Part shown: positions 33,149 through 44,790 of the stretch, in pieces | How positions within the stretch are numbered: position 1 is the stretch's first letter | Layout: the number at the start of each line of letters is the position of its first letter | Program-made: the position numbers and the translations under genes | Notes under the pieces: generated by a model | Seen by the model: only the letters and a program-made list of their open reading frames with translations | Databases searched by the model: none | What the model was told of the DNA's origin: nothing | Assembly (NCBI RefSeq): GCF_964204865.1 | Contig: NC_135258.1 | Span: 10,407,001-10,471,000 of the forward strand | DNA length: 64,000 bases | Direction of reading: 5' to 3' | Source of the DNA: Styela clava | Lineage: Eukaryota; Chordata; Ascidiacea; Stolidobranchia; Styelidae

Positions 33149-34397
33149 ATAAAAATTATTGCTGGTCGTGCGACAAAAGACTTATGACCTGATGAATGAC
33201 AGGTTACGTAATCGAGAAATTATAAACGAGAAATATTGAAGTACTCTTTTCTTGCTTATTTGTCGTGCTTGCATTGTCGCCCTTATGCACAAAAACAAAG
33301 TGCCGCTTTTCATACCAGTTTTATTGTTTCACCCGTGTATCGTGTCTTACGAAATCATGAAAATATGGCAGTACCGACCTCTTTCCATTTTCAAAGTCTA
33401 TAGTCTTGCCTTTCTTTTCTGCTTCGCCTATTTATTGTACGTTATATTTCACTATTTTTTCTCGTCTATTTTTAGTGTATATGATATTCATGCTTATTAT
33501 TATTGAAGTGCCTTTTTTCCCCATTATTTTATTGTTTCTTGTTTTCGTCTAATTATCATGCTTTAGAGTTAGTTGGGGGAGTTTAATAATTTTTTTTACA
33601 AATCCCTAAATAACATTCACTGAAAGTATTTAAAGACCTGAATTTTTAACAGGAATAACCACTGATAACGCAAATAGCAATAAAGCTTTCGTCATTAAAA
33701 GAACCGTTTTGAAAGTTATTTAATCTTTTTTTAGTAATGTCTAAATTAATATAATCGTACATTGAATAAATTCTACTTACAAACAAATTTTAAAGTCGTG
33801 TGAGTGAGAGGAAGGTAATATTAATATGTTACTCTTACTCATCCACGCATTTTGAATCACACCAAAATAAATAACTCTTGAAATAAATTATACAAACAAA
33901 ATTATAAAATTAAAATTATATGTGTTCCCCCCTGATGTGTCTTTATCAATGTTCGATTCCAATGTTGCCTTGATTTTATTACAATTAGTGCTTAAGTAAC
34001 GTTTTATTGTTTTTACTATTTGTGTATATATCTATCAATTGCAGTTATCTTTATTGCTTTATTAATTGTGTAAAAATCTATCAATTGCTGTTTTTGTGAC
34101 GTAATATTACTGATTATCTGACATCCAACAGTTTTTTTTGACTTTACGTTATTGATTGTTTTACATCTTATATTGACATTTCAATTTTATTGTTAAAATT
34201 TTAAATTTGGACCTTTGTGCTTTATTGACATAATAATTCCATCATCATATTGCAAGAGAATTTAGGACTTATACAATTATCGGTTAATTTAGTATGTACC
34301 TTTTAAATATTTCGCATGTGGGCTCGGGAAAGTGTAACAAATTAACCAATAATTTTGGATGGATTATATCAATGCTAAATATAATTTCTGACGTCAT
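33149..34397. other. AT-rich 3' non-coding part of the LTR element
   Basis: Starts with AATAAA directly at the end of the envelope-like region and runs to the 3' LTR. Rich in T tracts and in ATTG/TTTATTG words. There is no frame with protein-like composition. A long non-coding stretch between env and the 3' LTR is unusual and may come from an older insertion or rearrangement. Confidence 0.45.
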
Positions 34398-34845
34398 AAA
34401 ATATTATAAATTCTAGAGAGTTCTAGCAAAAGAATTCGACCCAAATATTGCACGCAAGTGAATAATTCTCATGTGATATGATGAATCACCCCTATTTTAC
34501 ATGGATTTTGCTAGAGGTATCGAGCAAAGACTGTTTGAAGTGTGAAACCTTATAAATATGATCTCATCAAACAAAAGATACAGCTAACAGCAACCTTAAG
34601 AGATAGATAGTTAAATTATTAATATAGTTTAGAAGTGTAATTTGTTTATGCTGATTTAAATTATTGTAATATATTGTCGAAAGAAATAAAATTGTACAGG
34701 TAAACCTTTCTGATCCTTGGCTGTTATATCAAATTAACAGAGATCTCAAACTCAACTGAACACGTAACCTATACTATATTCTGTTTGGAGTCAGATTAAT
34801 ACATAACTAGTTAATTAGTAGTCAGGAAACAAAATTTACGCTTCA
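34398..34845 (+). repeat. 3' LTR
   Basis: Near-identical to the 5' LTR. Ends AAAATTTACGCTTCA, after which the sequence departs (AACTCACTGCAGG). Confidence 0.9.
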
Positions 34846-35029
34846 AACTCACTGCAGGCCAGTGCCCATATACCAGCGAAGGTTTTCACTCTCGGGACCG
34901 AGAGAAATGTTACAAGAAAGGCTGTGCGTTAAATGTGACATAGAGTTCCTAAATGAGGTGATGCGAGGCAGTGAAAAGAGCTATCGTTACGAAAAATGGC
35001 CTGGGTTCAGCCTATGGCCACACAGAAGG

Positions 35030-35440
35030 GTGCAAATGTACGTGGATGTGAATGTCCGCGGATGCAAATGTATGGGAGTGCAAGTTTTTGCAGGGATGTA
35101 AATGTCCGCGGATGCAAATGTATGCGAGTGCAAATTTTTACGTGAATGTAAATGTCCGCGGATGCAAATGTATGTGGGTGCAAATGTACGTAGATGTAAA
35201 TGTCCGCGGATGCAAATGTACAGGGGTGCAAATGTATGTAGATGTAAATGTCCGCGGATGCAAATGTATGCGGGTGCAAATTTACGTGGGTTCTAATGTT
35301 CATGAGTGCAAATGTACGTGAATGTCAATGTCCGCGGATGCAAATGTATGCGGGTGCAAATTTACGTGGGTTCTAATGTACATAGGGGCAAATGTTCGCG
35401 GGTGCAAATTTACGTGGGTAAGAATGTCCGCGGGTGCAAA
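35030..35440 (+). repeat. Minisatellite, 12-bp basic unit in ~48-50-bp higher-order repeats
   Basis: Built from variants of GGTGCAAATGTA and CGGATGCAAATGTA. The block TGTCCGCGGATGCAAATGTA starts at about 35053, 35103, 35153, 35202, 35249 and 35329. Most spacings are multiples of about 12 bp, so several frames stay open on both strands. Those frames (Cys-rich on plus, His-rich on minus) are probably by-products. Confidence 0.85.
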
Positions 35441-35755
35441 TGCTGCAAAAAAGGATTGCTGGACTCGTCTTCGCAGTAAGGTACGGTAGTTTGCGTATCC
35501 CAGTGGTCGGGAAATCTGTAGTAATCTGGCCGGGGACGCTTCACTGAATGAATTTTTTTCCGACATTTGACCCCGGAAAAATTTTCACATTCTAAAATTT
35601 TCGGTGTTTATTTTAAGAGTGGTTTCGCGAGTTGTTGCCTATAAAATGAAGTATTTGCTTCACACTATCATTCTAATTCATACCATTCAACAATCTGTTT
35701 TTTAAAAGTACCGGTAAAGAATTTTAGCCTAGTCTATCACAGCTATTTCTACACT

Positions 35756-36983
35756 AATTTTTGATCACTGTAATTAAACTGAAACTCCTAGGAGGACAAG
35801 GTGACCATTTATTTAAATTTCCGAAAAACAACTAAAAACTAACAAATATAATTCAAAATCGCGGTAATGTTCACGACCACGCCTGAAAGTCTGTCTAAGT
35901 GAGGAATGTGTCTGAGCGGATGCGAAAGGGGGTACTGTTACGTTTATTTTTGCATCTTGCTGATTAACCAATGTCACGAAGTAAACAAGGAAGTCTTTGC
36001 CAGGGGAAACATCCAAACGGCGGTTTTAACGATGAATTAATTTTATATACTATCTACGCTCGAGGAGTATATTACATTTTTTTACGTAACAGAATTTATC
36101 GTGAGACGTTTGGGCTAAGTTTTATTATATCCTAAAAATTATATTGAACAGCTACTCGTTTAACGAGCCTACAATTTATTTATAATTACACAAATTGAAA
36201 CACGCAGAAAAGTTGATGCTGAGGGCAGGGGTTCAATCGCGCAGTAAATATTCGAATATATTGCAATGCAATAAGGAAATCAAATTCATATTCTATTCGA
36301 GAGATTCATCACTGCTTAATTTTTGTAAGAATGTATCTTCTTAAAGAAAATCTTCATCGAAATTTCTTAAACCATGCGAAAATATTCACTTCGATGTTTG
36401 GAAGTACATATTTGTGCGAACAATTATTTTTGAAAATGAACATTACAAAGAACAAGCAAAGAATTAGTATTAGTGATGCCCATTTAGAGAATCTTCCAAT
36501 ATTGGCGTCGCAAAGCTATCAAGCGTGATGCAGCAACAAGACAGTGTCACATCAAATGTCATTGTAATAATTTTTTAATAAGACTACTGAGTTGAGTTCA
36601 CGAATTGTCGCAGTTTTTGCACGATGTTCCGTTTTTAACTTTCAAAAAATGTATGCGATCCGCAAAAGATTAGCAACCCTAAATTTTGTCCCGCGAGCGA
36701 CGTAAAATTTGCCGACGCCTGAGCCACCCGAGTCCACAAATTCCAAACAAATGGCTGATTAATTCTATGGACTGGTGATCGGACTGGAGGACGTGGTAGT
36801 ATGGGGAATAGGGGGTGAATTTTACCAAAGACCGTTATATATCATGTATTTTGGTGAAGGTCATCAGGCTGTACGAATGAATGAGATACCTAAATCATTA
36901 ATATAAGTTTTAACAAATTAATTTGTATATACTGTATAAACTATTGTAGGGGGGCGATGGTACAAAAAGTTTGGAAACCACTG
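35756..36983 (-). mobile_element. hAT-type non-autonomous transposon, copy B (inverted)
   Basis: The reverse complement of this stretch matches copy A at 1356-2878 over most of its length, including the CAGTGGTTTCCAAACTTTTT end (here at 36983 running leftwards), the CGTAAAATTTGCCGAC block and the CTCCTAGGAGGACAAGGTGA region. The palindromic MITE of copy A is replaced here by an unrelated AT-rich piece at about 36035-36095. The left end is eroded and no target duplication was found. Confidence 0.8.
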
Positions 36984-37634
36984 GAGTAGACTATCATCAA
37001 AGCGTGCCACGGATTGTAAGGTGACGTTGGTGAAGAGCATAGTGAGTGGACGCTAAGAGGTAACGATGTCGCGTAGGTGAGCTCACCGTCGTCGGCGACT
37101 GGCTGAATTCCGTTTGCCCATGGCTGATAATGTCTCTGTTTCAAAACGCAGAATCGTATAATATAGTTTTTTATCGAGATACTTAATTAATAGGAAAGTT
37201 ACTTCACTTGCACTAATCGACATTGTTGTCACGGGGATGATTTATTCAGTACAATTTTTACGTGTTTCCAATCTTACGAAAACCATGACTTCGTAATGAC
37301 TTGTTTTGCATGATTGTCATATATATTTGTATTCCGGACCTACGCGCGTGTTTAATTAGCAATGATCGGTCTGAATTTGTGTTACTGAATGTCATAGTAG
37401 GATAGGTCGCTTATTAAAAATGATAGACTTGTTATTTCTCTTTTTATTTTTATGAGAATATGGCGAAAACAAAATAATTAATAAGTAAATGCAAAAAAAT
37501 GAAGAACATTAGGAAAAATCAACGGACTGCATTGCATTCAATTCTTAGGCTCCTTCCAGACTACAGACTTCCATTGGTCTTCATCAATTTTTCGTGGAAA
37601 AATTACATTTTACGTCGTCAGAATACGAAAGCGT
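36984..37634. other. Intergenic, no gene supported
   Basis: AT-rich spacer between the hAT copy and the 3' end of DMRT-1. It should contain the DMRT-1 3' untranslated region on the minus strand. Nothing else is recognised. Confidence 0.4.
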
Positions 37635-39437
37635 CTACTTGTTTATTCGTCTTGGCAGATAACTTTGCGTTCCAGATGACAACTGTTGATTGATTTTTCT
37701 TGAGTCATAAAAGTTGATTAGCGAAGATCCGTAAGGATATCTTTTCCACCAGTCCGCGTTAAGAGCATTTGAAGAAGTATATGGTGGTGGTGGTAACGAA
37801 ATCGGAAAATTATTTCCCCATGTATGATAGAAACCAAATATTGGCGTCTGGGTTAATAATTTGGAATTAACGTTGATTTCAGTATTTGACATCGCCTGAT
37901 GTGCAGCAGAATCAGAGTTTTTCGCCAATAGCTGTGAAAACAAGTAAGTATAAATTTATGTAAGAATTATTCAAATCAAAGCGAATTTGTATTGGAGTTG
38001 GAACTTGTCTCTCACCTTCTCTATTGTTCTAATAATGTCATCATCACATCCGTTCAACGTTTCCAGTATTTTGCTTGGAAGAACTGTTGGAAATGTTTGG
38101 ACCAGTACCCGGAACTTTCTGTAGAACAAAATAATGATATTCAATACAAGAAACTACTTTGGAGATTTCAACGTGATAAATTTAATTGTTCTAAATTCCA
38201 AAACATAAATAAGTCAGATTCAGATCCGACATAAAAAAAACTTTCAAAAGCTTCGAAAACGTTTTAAATCCGAGAGTGGTTTTATCGTGGTTATTATTGG
38301 TCATCGTCAGTAATGAATAAAAGCAATGCTCAAGTATATGAACACGAATGTCAAAACATTACTGCGATGTCAGCAAAATTGAGGGGGGGGGGGGGGATTC
38401 GTAGTTCCACTTCGTGGCCAATAAGCTTATAGCCCCGGTGGCAACTGCGGGTAGATATAAAAGGCTGTGAATAATTGCAGCACTAACCTTGATGTTGAAT
38501 TATCATTTGAATCAAAAATATGTGCAATGTCCAATTTTGCTGCATTCTTGGCTTGATTGTTGAATTTAGAACCAGCTCTCAATGGAGTAGAGTGTAGAGG
38601 AGAAATTCGGTCACGCACGTCCTCGGAGCTATTTGAATGTTGTTGTGGAGTCGAGACATCGCTACTGTTCGGGGAGAATGAGAAGCATCCAGAGCTCGTG
38701 GCATCACTTTTGTTTTCTATTTGAATCTCTTCGGAGTGATTATCACTAGGGTTTTTGGTCTCTCTATCTTGTTCTCCGACAGTGTTCTCAGATGCTAGTG
38801 GATGGTAACACTCTTCGGTTTTAACCCTTTTTGATGCTGTTGAAATATCAAGAATTGTTTTAAACGCCGATAATTTTATCAATAGCACAAGATGTTTAGG
38901 ATAGTATATTCACCTTGCATAACTTGAGTGCGTTCTGGGAATAAGTTTCGTTTCCCATTGATCAATCTTGATTCTTGAGCCTGTTGTCGACGAAGTGCAA
39001 CCTGGAATATATAAATGAATTAGTTGGGATTTATGTTGGTGCTATATACATTGCAACCCTACTGCGAATTTATGCTAATTCCAACTTACTTGAGCAGCCA
39101 TGACTCTTTGTCTTTCTGCAATCAAGTTACATTTTATGCATTCGCAATTCTTCCATTTGCAAAACCGTTTATGGCCTTTTAAAATACTGATTTCGCCGTG
39201 ATTTCGACACCTGTAAAATGTTAAATATTTTCAAATATTTCATTCGCCAATTGGCTTCGAAGTAAAAACGTTCCAACGTGACACCTACCTTGCGCATTTC
39301 GGCGCTCTGCTCTGTAGCACACTTTGGTCTCTTGATACACTGGCTTGAGATGAATGGTGTGTGAAATAATACTTCGACCCAATAGGTAAAGCGTAAGAAA
39401 TCGTTTGCTGCTTGCGTTTAGAATCCATATTTTTCAT
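37635..39437 (-). CDS. DM-domain transcription factor DMRT-1 (intact)
   Basis: Six minus-strand exons, 39289-39437, 39090-39210, 38914-39001, 38488-38836, 38016-38118 and 37635-37931, give 1107 nt and 368 aa with no break. The DM domain (about residues 46-100) has [20 protein letters not shown] then [20 protein letters not shown], keeping all zinc-binding Cys/His, followed by [14 protein letters not shown]. About residues 236-272 form a DMA-like segment ([20 protein letters not shown] then [13 protein letters not shown]). Between them is a Ser-rich linker with SSGCFSFSP and HSTP. The C-terminus has [12 protein letters not shown] proteins bind DNA through the intertwined zinc module and regulate sexual or neural differentiation in many animals. 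A downstream ATG at 39428 could also start it. It is the only surviving minus-strand member of the cluster. Confidence 0.88.
38383..38396 (+). repeat. Homopolymer run of 14 G
   Basis: Uninterrupted G tract in the intron between exons 4 and 5 of DMRT-1. Length may be affected by sequencing error. A similar shorter run lies at about 58475-58484. Confidence 0.8.
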
Positions 39438-39509
39438 AAGCTCCGCTGATTTGATGATGTGTTTACTTTATGCTAATGATGAATTGACGTGCTACTGAAT
39501 CTGATTGCC

Positions 39510-39517
39510 TCTTATAA
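39510..39517 (-). promoter_or_regulatory. TATA-like box of DMRT-1
   Basis: TATAAGAG on the minus strand about 75 bp before the start codon. The four plus-strand DMRT genes have a TATA-like box at a comparable distance (about 90-110 bp). Confidence 0.5.
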
Positions 39518-39624
39518 TGAATTTTCAACGGTTTTCTTATATTTATATCTGTAACATAGTAATTATTTTTTCTGGTTATCTCTATATTACGAAATAAAAC
39601 AAATATGTCTACAAAATGTATTGT

Positions 39625-39765
39625 TCACTAATTATCTTCGCTTCCATTTAACAAAAACAGTTTGTAATACAACTGATAAGAACTATTACAGAGTCCATGC
39701 TTTTGTTAAAACTAATTCCTGTGACACGCGATTAATTGTATTGTTTGTTTGTTTACTTTATTAAG
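39625..39765 (-). promoter_or_regulatory. Conserved upstream module of DMRT-1
   Basis: On the minus strand, in order: TAAAGTAAAC (39751-39760), CGCGTGTCAC (39721-39730) followed by AGGAATT, then TTATCAGTTG and GTTAAATGGAAGCGAAGATA with ATTAGTGAACAAT. The same order and spacing stands before DMRT-2 to DMRT-5. The words include a forkhead-type site (GTAAACA), a CRCGTG core and GATAAT/TTATCA sites; factor identities are inference. Confidence 0.65.
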
Positions 39766-40254
39766 AATGATTTTAGCGTTTTACAATATCCACGCGACTT
39801 GTTTCCGCTTAATATATCTTGTATATTTTTAGAAAATTGGACATCGAATTAATTAGCAGTTGTTCTAAATAAACTACAGTTCAGCATTATGAGCAAAATA
39901 TTGTCAGTTGCTGGAAATCTTTTATTTCGTTTTGTTCTGTTAGGGGTTGGAAATGCCATTCTTTTTTATTCTCAAGAGTCAAGACAGTCTTCACATTTCA
40001 ATTACAACTTTTAAATCACTTGTGAAAATATTACAACTATTACCTAATTACTATTTAGATTTAGTCCATAAAAACAATTCACTCCGAAAGGAAATCAGTT
40101 AGGTATCTTCGGATTGGAAATTTCCGCAACAATTTTTGTTGCACACATTTTCGAGATAATTACATATAACTTTCATCTCCGAAAACCTCGTAAAATCACA
40201 GGATAATATTAAGCGGAAGTAGTTCACGTGTTCATTTCCCAACATTAATATTGT

Positions 40255-40350
40255 TTACTTACCAAAGTAAACAATCAAACAACCATATATATGTCACAGG
40301 AATTCGTTTTAACAAAGTGAAGATCTCGATTAAACGTTATCAATTGTTTT
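40255..40350 (+). promoter_or_regulatory. Orphan plus-strand copy of the DMRT upstream module
   Basis: AAAGTAAACAATCAAACAAC, then ATGTCACAGGAATTCGTTTT, AACAAAGTGAAGATCT and TTATCAATTG. It matches the plus-strand modules but no DMRT exon follows. Another partial copy lies at about 41920-42020 (AAAGTAAACATTTACAC, CTTGTGTCACCGGAA). Confidence 0.5.
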
Positions 40351-42649
40351 GTCTCTGTACCGGGGGGGTGGCCACAAGGGCAGCCGCCCCGAGCAGCAGG
40401 TTGTAGGCTTCGTGCTATTACTTATTACACATTTTTTTCTCGATGTGTTTGAATTTAATTGAAAAACGACATTACAAGTCTTGTGAAACTGATTGCGTGA
40501 CGGTGAATCAGCAATGGCTAACTGCCTTTCCCGACAAAGTTCTCGTCTGGTCATTGCGTGATTTAGCGAAGTCGATGATGCTTTCTTTTTAATTCTCTGT
40601 CATTTTTATGTATAACAACATCTATGATTTGTTTATCCCCCGCATCATTTTCGAAGTTAGGTATAAGGGACATCATTATCAGAAACTCGCACTGGAAAAA
40701 AGAGAAGTTCGGCACGGCGCTGCTCTAGCCTCAAAGTACTGAAGTAAATGAAAGAAAACAAATGAATTGTAAAATTGTATAAATATAAAATGTTTACAGC
40801 AGGAGTAACAAAAGTATTACAAGTATATATAATTGATCCGAAACATGCTTCTGGAATCTACCAAGATTTCGTCAACGACATGTAGCCTATTTTTGATGCA
40901 TGGCCTTTCATCCTAACACCGTTTGAATAATTCATTTGTATCTTCTTTTTATCAGACTTCCACGCCGTTAAAATTTAGCTTTACTCATTGGAGTGGTTGC
41001 TTTTTATCTGCAACGTTTTCGCGCCCTGAGATTCTTTCAAGGAACTCCGTGTTTGGGTATTGTCTTTTAACGAATGATTTTAAAAAAAATATATTATAAC
41101 CAAATGTTACGAATCTCATTTCAAGCATTTGCTATGTTATTATACGCATCACCAGTTGGTGCTAATTTATTTCTTCAAATGTATCAGGGGTTGCTTATCT
41201 GCGCGTACTTGATTTTGGGTGTAAATTATTGCTTGCTATCTTTCTGTTGTTTGGGCAAATTCGTATACAATAAGTAAAAAATTCGAAGCTACAAGAAAAA
41301 TTGATAGGGCTATGAAAAAGTTATGATGCGATAATCAAGAGATTGTTAAGGCCACGCATTCGTGATGCATTGAAAATTTTTTATCGAAGGTCTATTTTAA
41401 GAGCAGGAAAAAATTTGGTAAAAAGGTGAAAGATACCTGAGTCACTTGTCTTTTTGTTCAAATATATTATTTATTACGAACACAAAAATAAATGAAATAT
41501 TGAAATAAGTAAAAAAGGAATATTGAAAATTATTTGATATATACATTATTTTGTCTCACATTTCTCTGTTTTTCGGGTGAAGAGGATATATTTATATGTA
41601 GCCTACACCCGCACGGTTGAACCCATACGTACAATTTTAACTAAGTATACAAAAAGTTAAAGTAACATTTCAACATAACAACCACAAGTACATATAAGAT
41701 ATGACATGTGAGATCTTCACGACAATTTTTAAGTATGTGGGTGAGTAATATCTTCCCGAATAGAAGAATATTCAAAAACTTTACTAGACAATTTCTTCGA
41801 TATTTTGCATATTTTCACTTGGTGGTGAAATTCAATTTCTCGAATATTAAAAGTAGGCAACAGCAGCTTCACGCGAAATAAGAATTTTGTTGGATATCGT
41901 GAAACAGCGATAAATTCTTTAATAAAGTAAACATTTACACAAAAGAATTAATCTTGTGTCACCGGAAAATATATAATCAAGAATAATAATATCAACGTTT
42001 TGTGTGTTATCAGTAACTTCGCAAGTTATCTCGAAGCAGATAGTTAATGGAATTTAATGAAGATTTATTGTATTGAACGATGAATAATTAATTTTAAATA
42101 ATTTTGAATCACTAAAAAACAGTAATGTTTATTGCAATCATGCGCTAGACAAAAATTATTTTCAAACTGTCTACAAGCTACAAAACAACTATATTAATAT
42201 TTTCAATAATTGAAAGCAAAATAAATTATGAAGACTATATATCAGAAGCAATGGATAAGTCTTTGCCGGAAGTATACAATTCATTAAACACAATAACACA
42301 AGACAAGTGTGCGAAGGATTACCGTACATTTCGGGTAAAGTTGTCTCTTTAAACACAAAAGTTATTTTGCCCAGCATAAATCCGTCTTCTGTAATTGATT
42401 GACCCTAACCACCACTCACAATTATACTAAATCAGAAGAAGTCAACTGTTTGTAAATTCAAAGGGGAAAATTTGAAAAAAATTGACAATATAAGTTTACC
42501 TCATGTTTAAATTTTGAAGGCGTTAGTTGCTGAAAATATTTTTAAGTTCAAATACCAACCACCTTCAAATACTTTTCCATTTTTCAAGAAATTGTCTGTT
42601 GTATTTTGTGGAAACAAGTCGCGTGGTCGTTGTAACGCGCCACAATGTT

Positions 42650-42872
42650 CTTATTAAAATAAACAAACAAACAATGGAAATAATCACGTGTCACCGGAAT
42701 TTGGTTTGCTAAGAGGAAAAGCTCGGTTATATTTGTTATCAGTTGTTTAACAAATTGTTTTCGTTAAATGGAAACGAAGATAATTAGTGAACAATGCATT
42801 TCGCAAGCCTTTTGTTTTATTTTGCAATATGAAGATAATCGAGATAATGAATATTATTTCACGGATATAAAA
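42650..42872 (+). promoter_or_regulatory. Upstream module and TATA box of DMRT-2
   Basis: AAACAAACAAACAATGG, TCACGTGTCAC (42684-42694), GTTATCAGTTGTTTAAC, then GTTAAATGGAAACGAAGATA with ATTAGTGAACAATGCA, and TATAAAA at 42866-42872, 102 bp before the ATG. Confidence 0.65.
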
Positions 42873-42973
42873 CAGCAGATGTAAATCTTAGGAGTCAATT
42901 AGTTTCAGAAACTCTTCGATAGATCATCGCTAAAGAGCAACATAGGATTAAATCAGTGAAAGTTATTAAAAAT

Positions 42974-44790
42974 ATGGATTCTATCCGTCAGCAACAAATG
43001 TCGCCTTTCCTATCAGATCGCCGTATGAGTTTACTAGGATTGAAAGTCAAGCCATTGCATCAAACGACCAAAGTATCGTAGGCCTACGGAGCAGAGCACC
43101 AAAGTGCGCAAGGTAGCTGTGGTTTTAAGAGTTTGTTGGTGGAGAACGAATAGTTGGGCAATAAACATAATGAATTAATATTTACATTTCACAGATGCAG
43201 AAATCACGGCGAAATCAATGTTTTGAAAGGTCATAAACGTTTTTGTGAATGGAAGAATTGCGAATGTGTGAAATGTAACTTGATTGCAGAAAGACAAAGA
43301 GTTATGGCTGCTCAAGTAAGTTCAAGTTGACCTTAAAACCTTAAAGTAGCTTTGCGACAAACATTGTACCAACACATATTCCAACTAATTCCTTCCAATA
43401 TTCCAGGTTGCACTTCGGCGACAGCAGGCTCAAGAATCAAGACTGGTCATCGAGAAACGAGACTTGATTCCAGGATCTACGGAAGTTATGCAAGGTGAAT
43501 ATTCTGCTTAAAGTAACAAAATTATCGCTCCAGAAGTATGTGTACCAATATGGAGGTACCTAATTTTGTTTGCCTACTTTACATCAAGTTGTGTAAAGGG
43601 ACGGGAGCATATAGGCAGGGGGTATATTCACTTGGCTAACACAAGCAGTCCCCGAAGTCGTAATAGAACTAAATAAGGGAAAATCGGAATGAAATTATTG
43701 GTTGACCCTAACCTGGTACACATACTACGGGAGTACCCAAAATTCTGATATAAATAAATATAGAACTCATGGATATTGTTTTGGTATTTATATAGCATCA
43801 AAAAAGATCAAAACCGAAGACTATATACCTCCACTAACATCCGAAAAGCTAGAGGTGGATACCAACAACACCGCTGAGAAAAATTTCGAAGAGTGCCAAA
43901 GAGAAAACAAAAGTGATACTACAAGTTCTGGATGCTTCTCGTTTTCCCCAAGCAGTAGTAAAGTTTCGACACCGCAAAAATACTCGACGAGTACGGTTGA
44001 TAATTTGTGTGACCGAATTTCACCTGTTCATTCTAGTCCTGTGAAAGACTCAATTGGGGAAAGAAATTCAGAAACAAAGTCGGATGTCCCCAAAGATAAC
44101 TCAATTAGAAGGTGAGTACCGGAAATAAAATATTACTTTAGTTTGGTAGTAAAATAACTTTGTCATATCATTGTCTAACTTAAAATCTGCTAATCGACGA
44201 ATTCGTAACTCATTCGAAAAGTTTTAGTTTGACTAAGTTTTTATCAAGATAGAGGTATATATGTCAAAATATCCAAGATCGAATTTTTTATATTTGTTCA
44301 TGTTGCTTTCATATACAGAAAGTTCCATGTACTGATTCAAGCATTTCCAACAATTCTTCCAAGTACAATACTCGAAACATTGAACGAATGTGATGCTGAC
44401 ATTATCAGAACAATATAAAAGGTGGAGACTAAATCAAATTTTAATAAAAATTCGCACTTCCCAACCCGTTTCTTTCAACAATTTATATTTTTTTTGCAGT
44501 TATTGGAGAAGAAATTAGCTTCCATACCACAACAAGCGATACTATATAAGGATAACAATGTCTATTCAAGAGTCTCACCTCATACACCAAAACTTGATAC
44601 ATATCAAGCACTGAGAAGTAATTTTCCGATATCGTTACCAACAACGTTGACTCCTGCAAATGCTTTCCAAGCAGACATGTGGAGATATCCGTACGGATCA
44701 CCGCTATCAAATTATTATGTCACAAGTCGCATCAATCAAGATTTCTTTTCTGGAACAAAATGTTTTTTGCCAAGCTTACTGAATAATTAA
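42974..44790 (+). pseudogene. DM-domain gene DMRT-2, nearly intact but disabled
   Basis: Six exons correspond to those of DMRT-3: first exon from 42974 to 43116, then 43195-43315, 43407-43494, 43796-44111, 44319-44421 and 44500-44790. The DM domain is intact ([40 protein letters not shown]). Two lesions are visible. In the first exon, a net 4-base loss against DMRT-3 puts the ATG out of frame with the DM domain, and the ATG frame stops after about 38 codons. In the fifth exon, a codon that is GGA in DMRT-3 is TAA, three bases before the exon end, which would cut off the last exon. All splice sites and the last exon remain good, so inactivation is recent, or the assembly has errors, or another start is used. 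Confidence 0.75.
43533..43736. mobile_element. Palindromic MITE (family P) with internal insert, in the third DMRT-2 intron
   Basis: Left arm CTCCAGAAGTATGTGTACCA; right arm TGGTACACATACTACGGGAG. About 150 bp of other sequence fills the centre. It is absent from the same intron of DMRT-3, so it arrived after the duplication. Confidence 0.7.

Larger units (their letters stand above)
29428..34845 (+). mobile_element. LTR retrotransposon of the gypsy (Ty3) type with envelope-like gene, internally deleted
   Basis: Two direct LTRs (29428-29876 and 34398-34845) differ by about 7 substitutions and one 1-base indel, roughly 98% identity. Between them are a short possible gag start, the C-terminal end of an integrase, an envelope-like region with a membrane segment, and about 1.2 kb of AT-rich non-coding sequence. 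Protease, reverse transcriptase, RNase H and most of the integrase are missing. The copy cannot move by itself. No clear target-site duplication or polypurine tract was found. Confidence 0.85.
39438..42973. other. Shared intergenic region between DMRT-1 and DMRT-2
   Basis: Head-to-head spacer of 3.5 kb. It holds the two facing upstream modules and partial extra copies of the module near 40.26 and 41.9 kb. From about 41.65 kb the sequence is paralogous to 47.57 kb onwards. No coding exon is seen. Confidence 0.55.

Noticed and set aside
35007-35566. Overlapping Cys-rich and His-rich open frames on both strands
   Set aside because: They follow the minisatellite period, have no splice sites or flanking domains, and are open in several frames at once.
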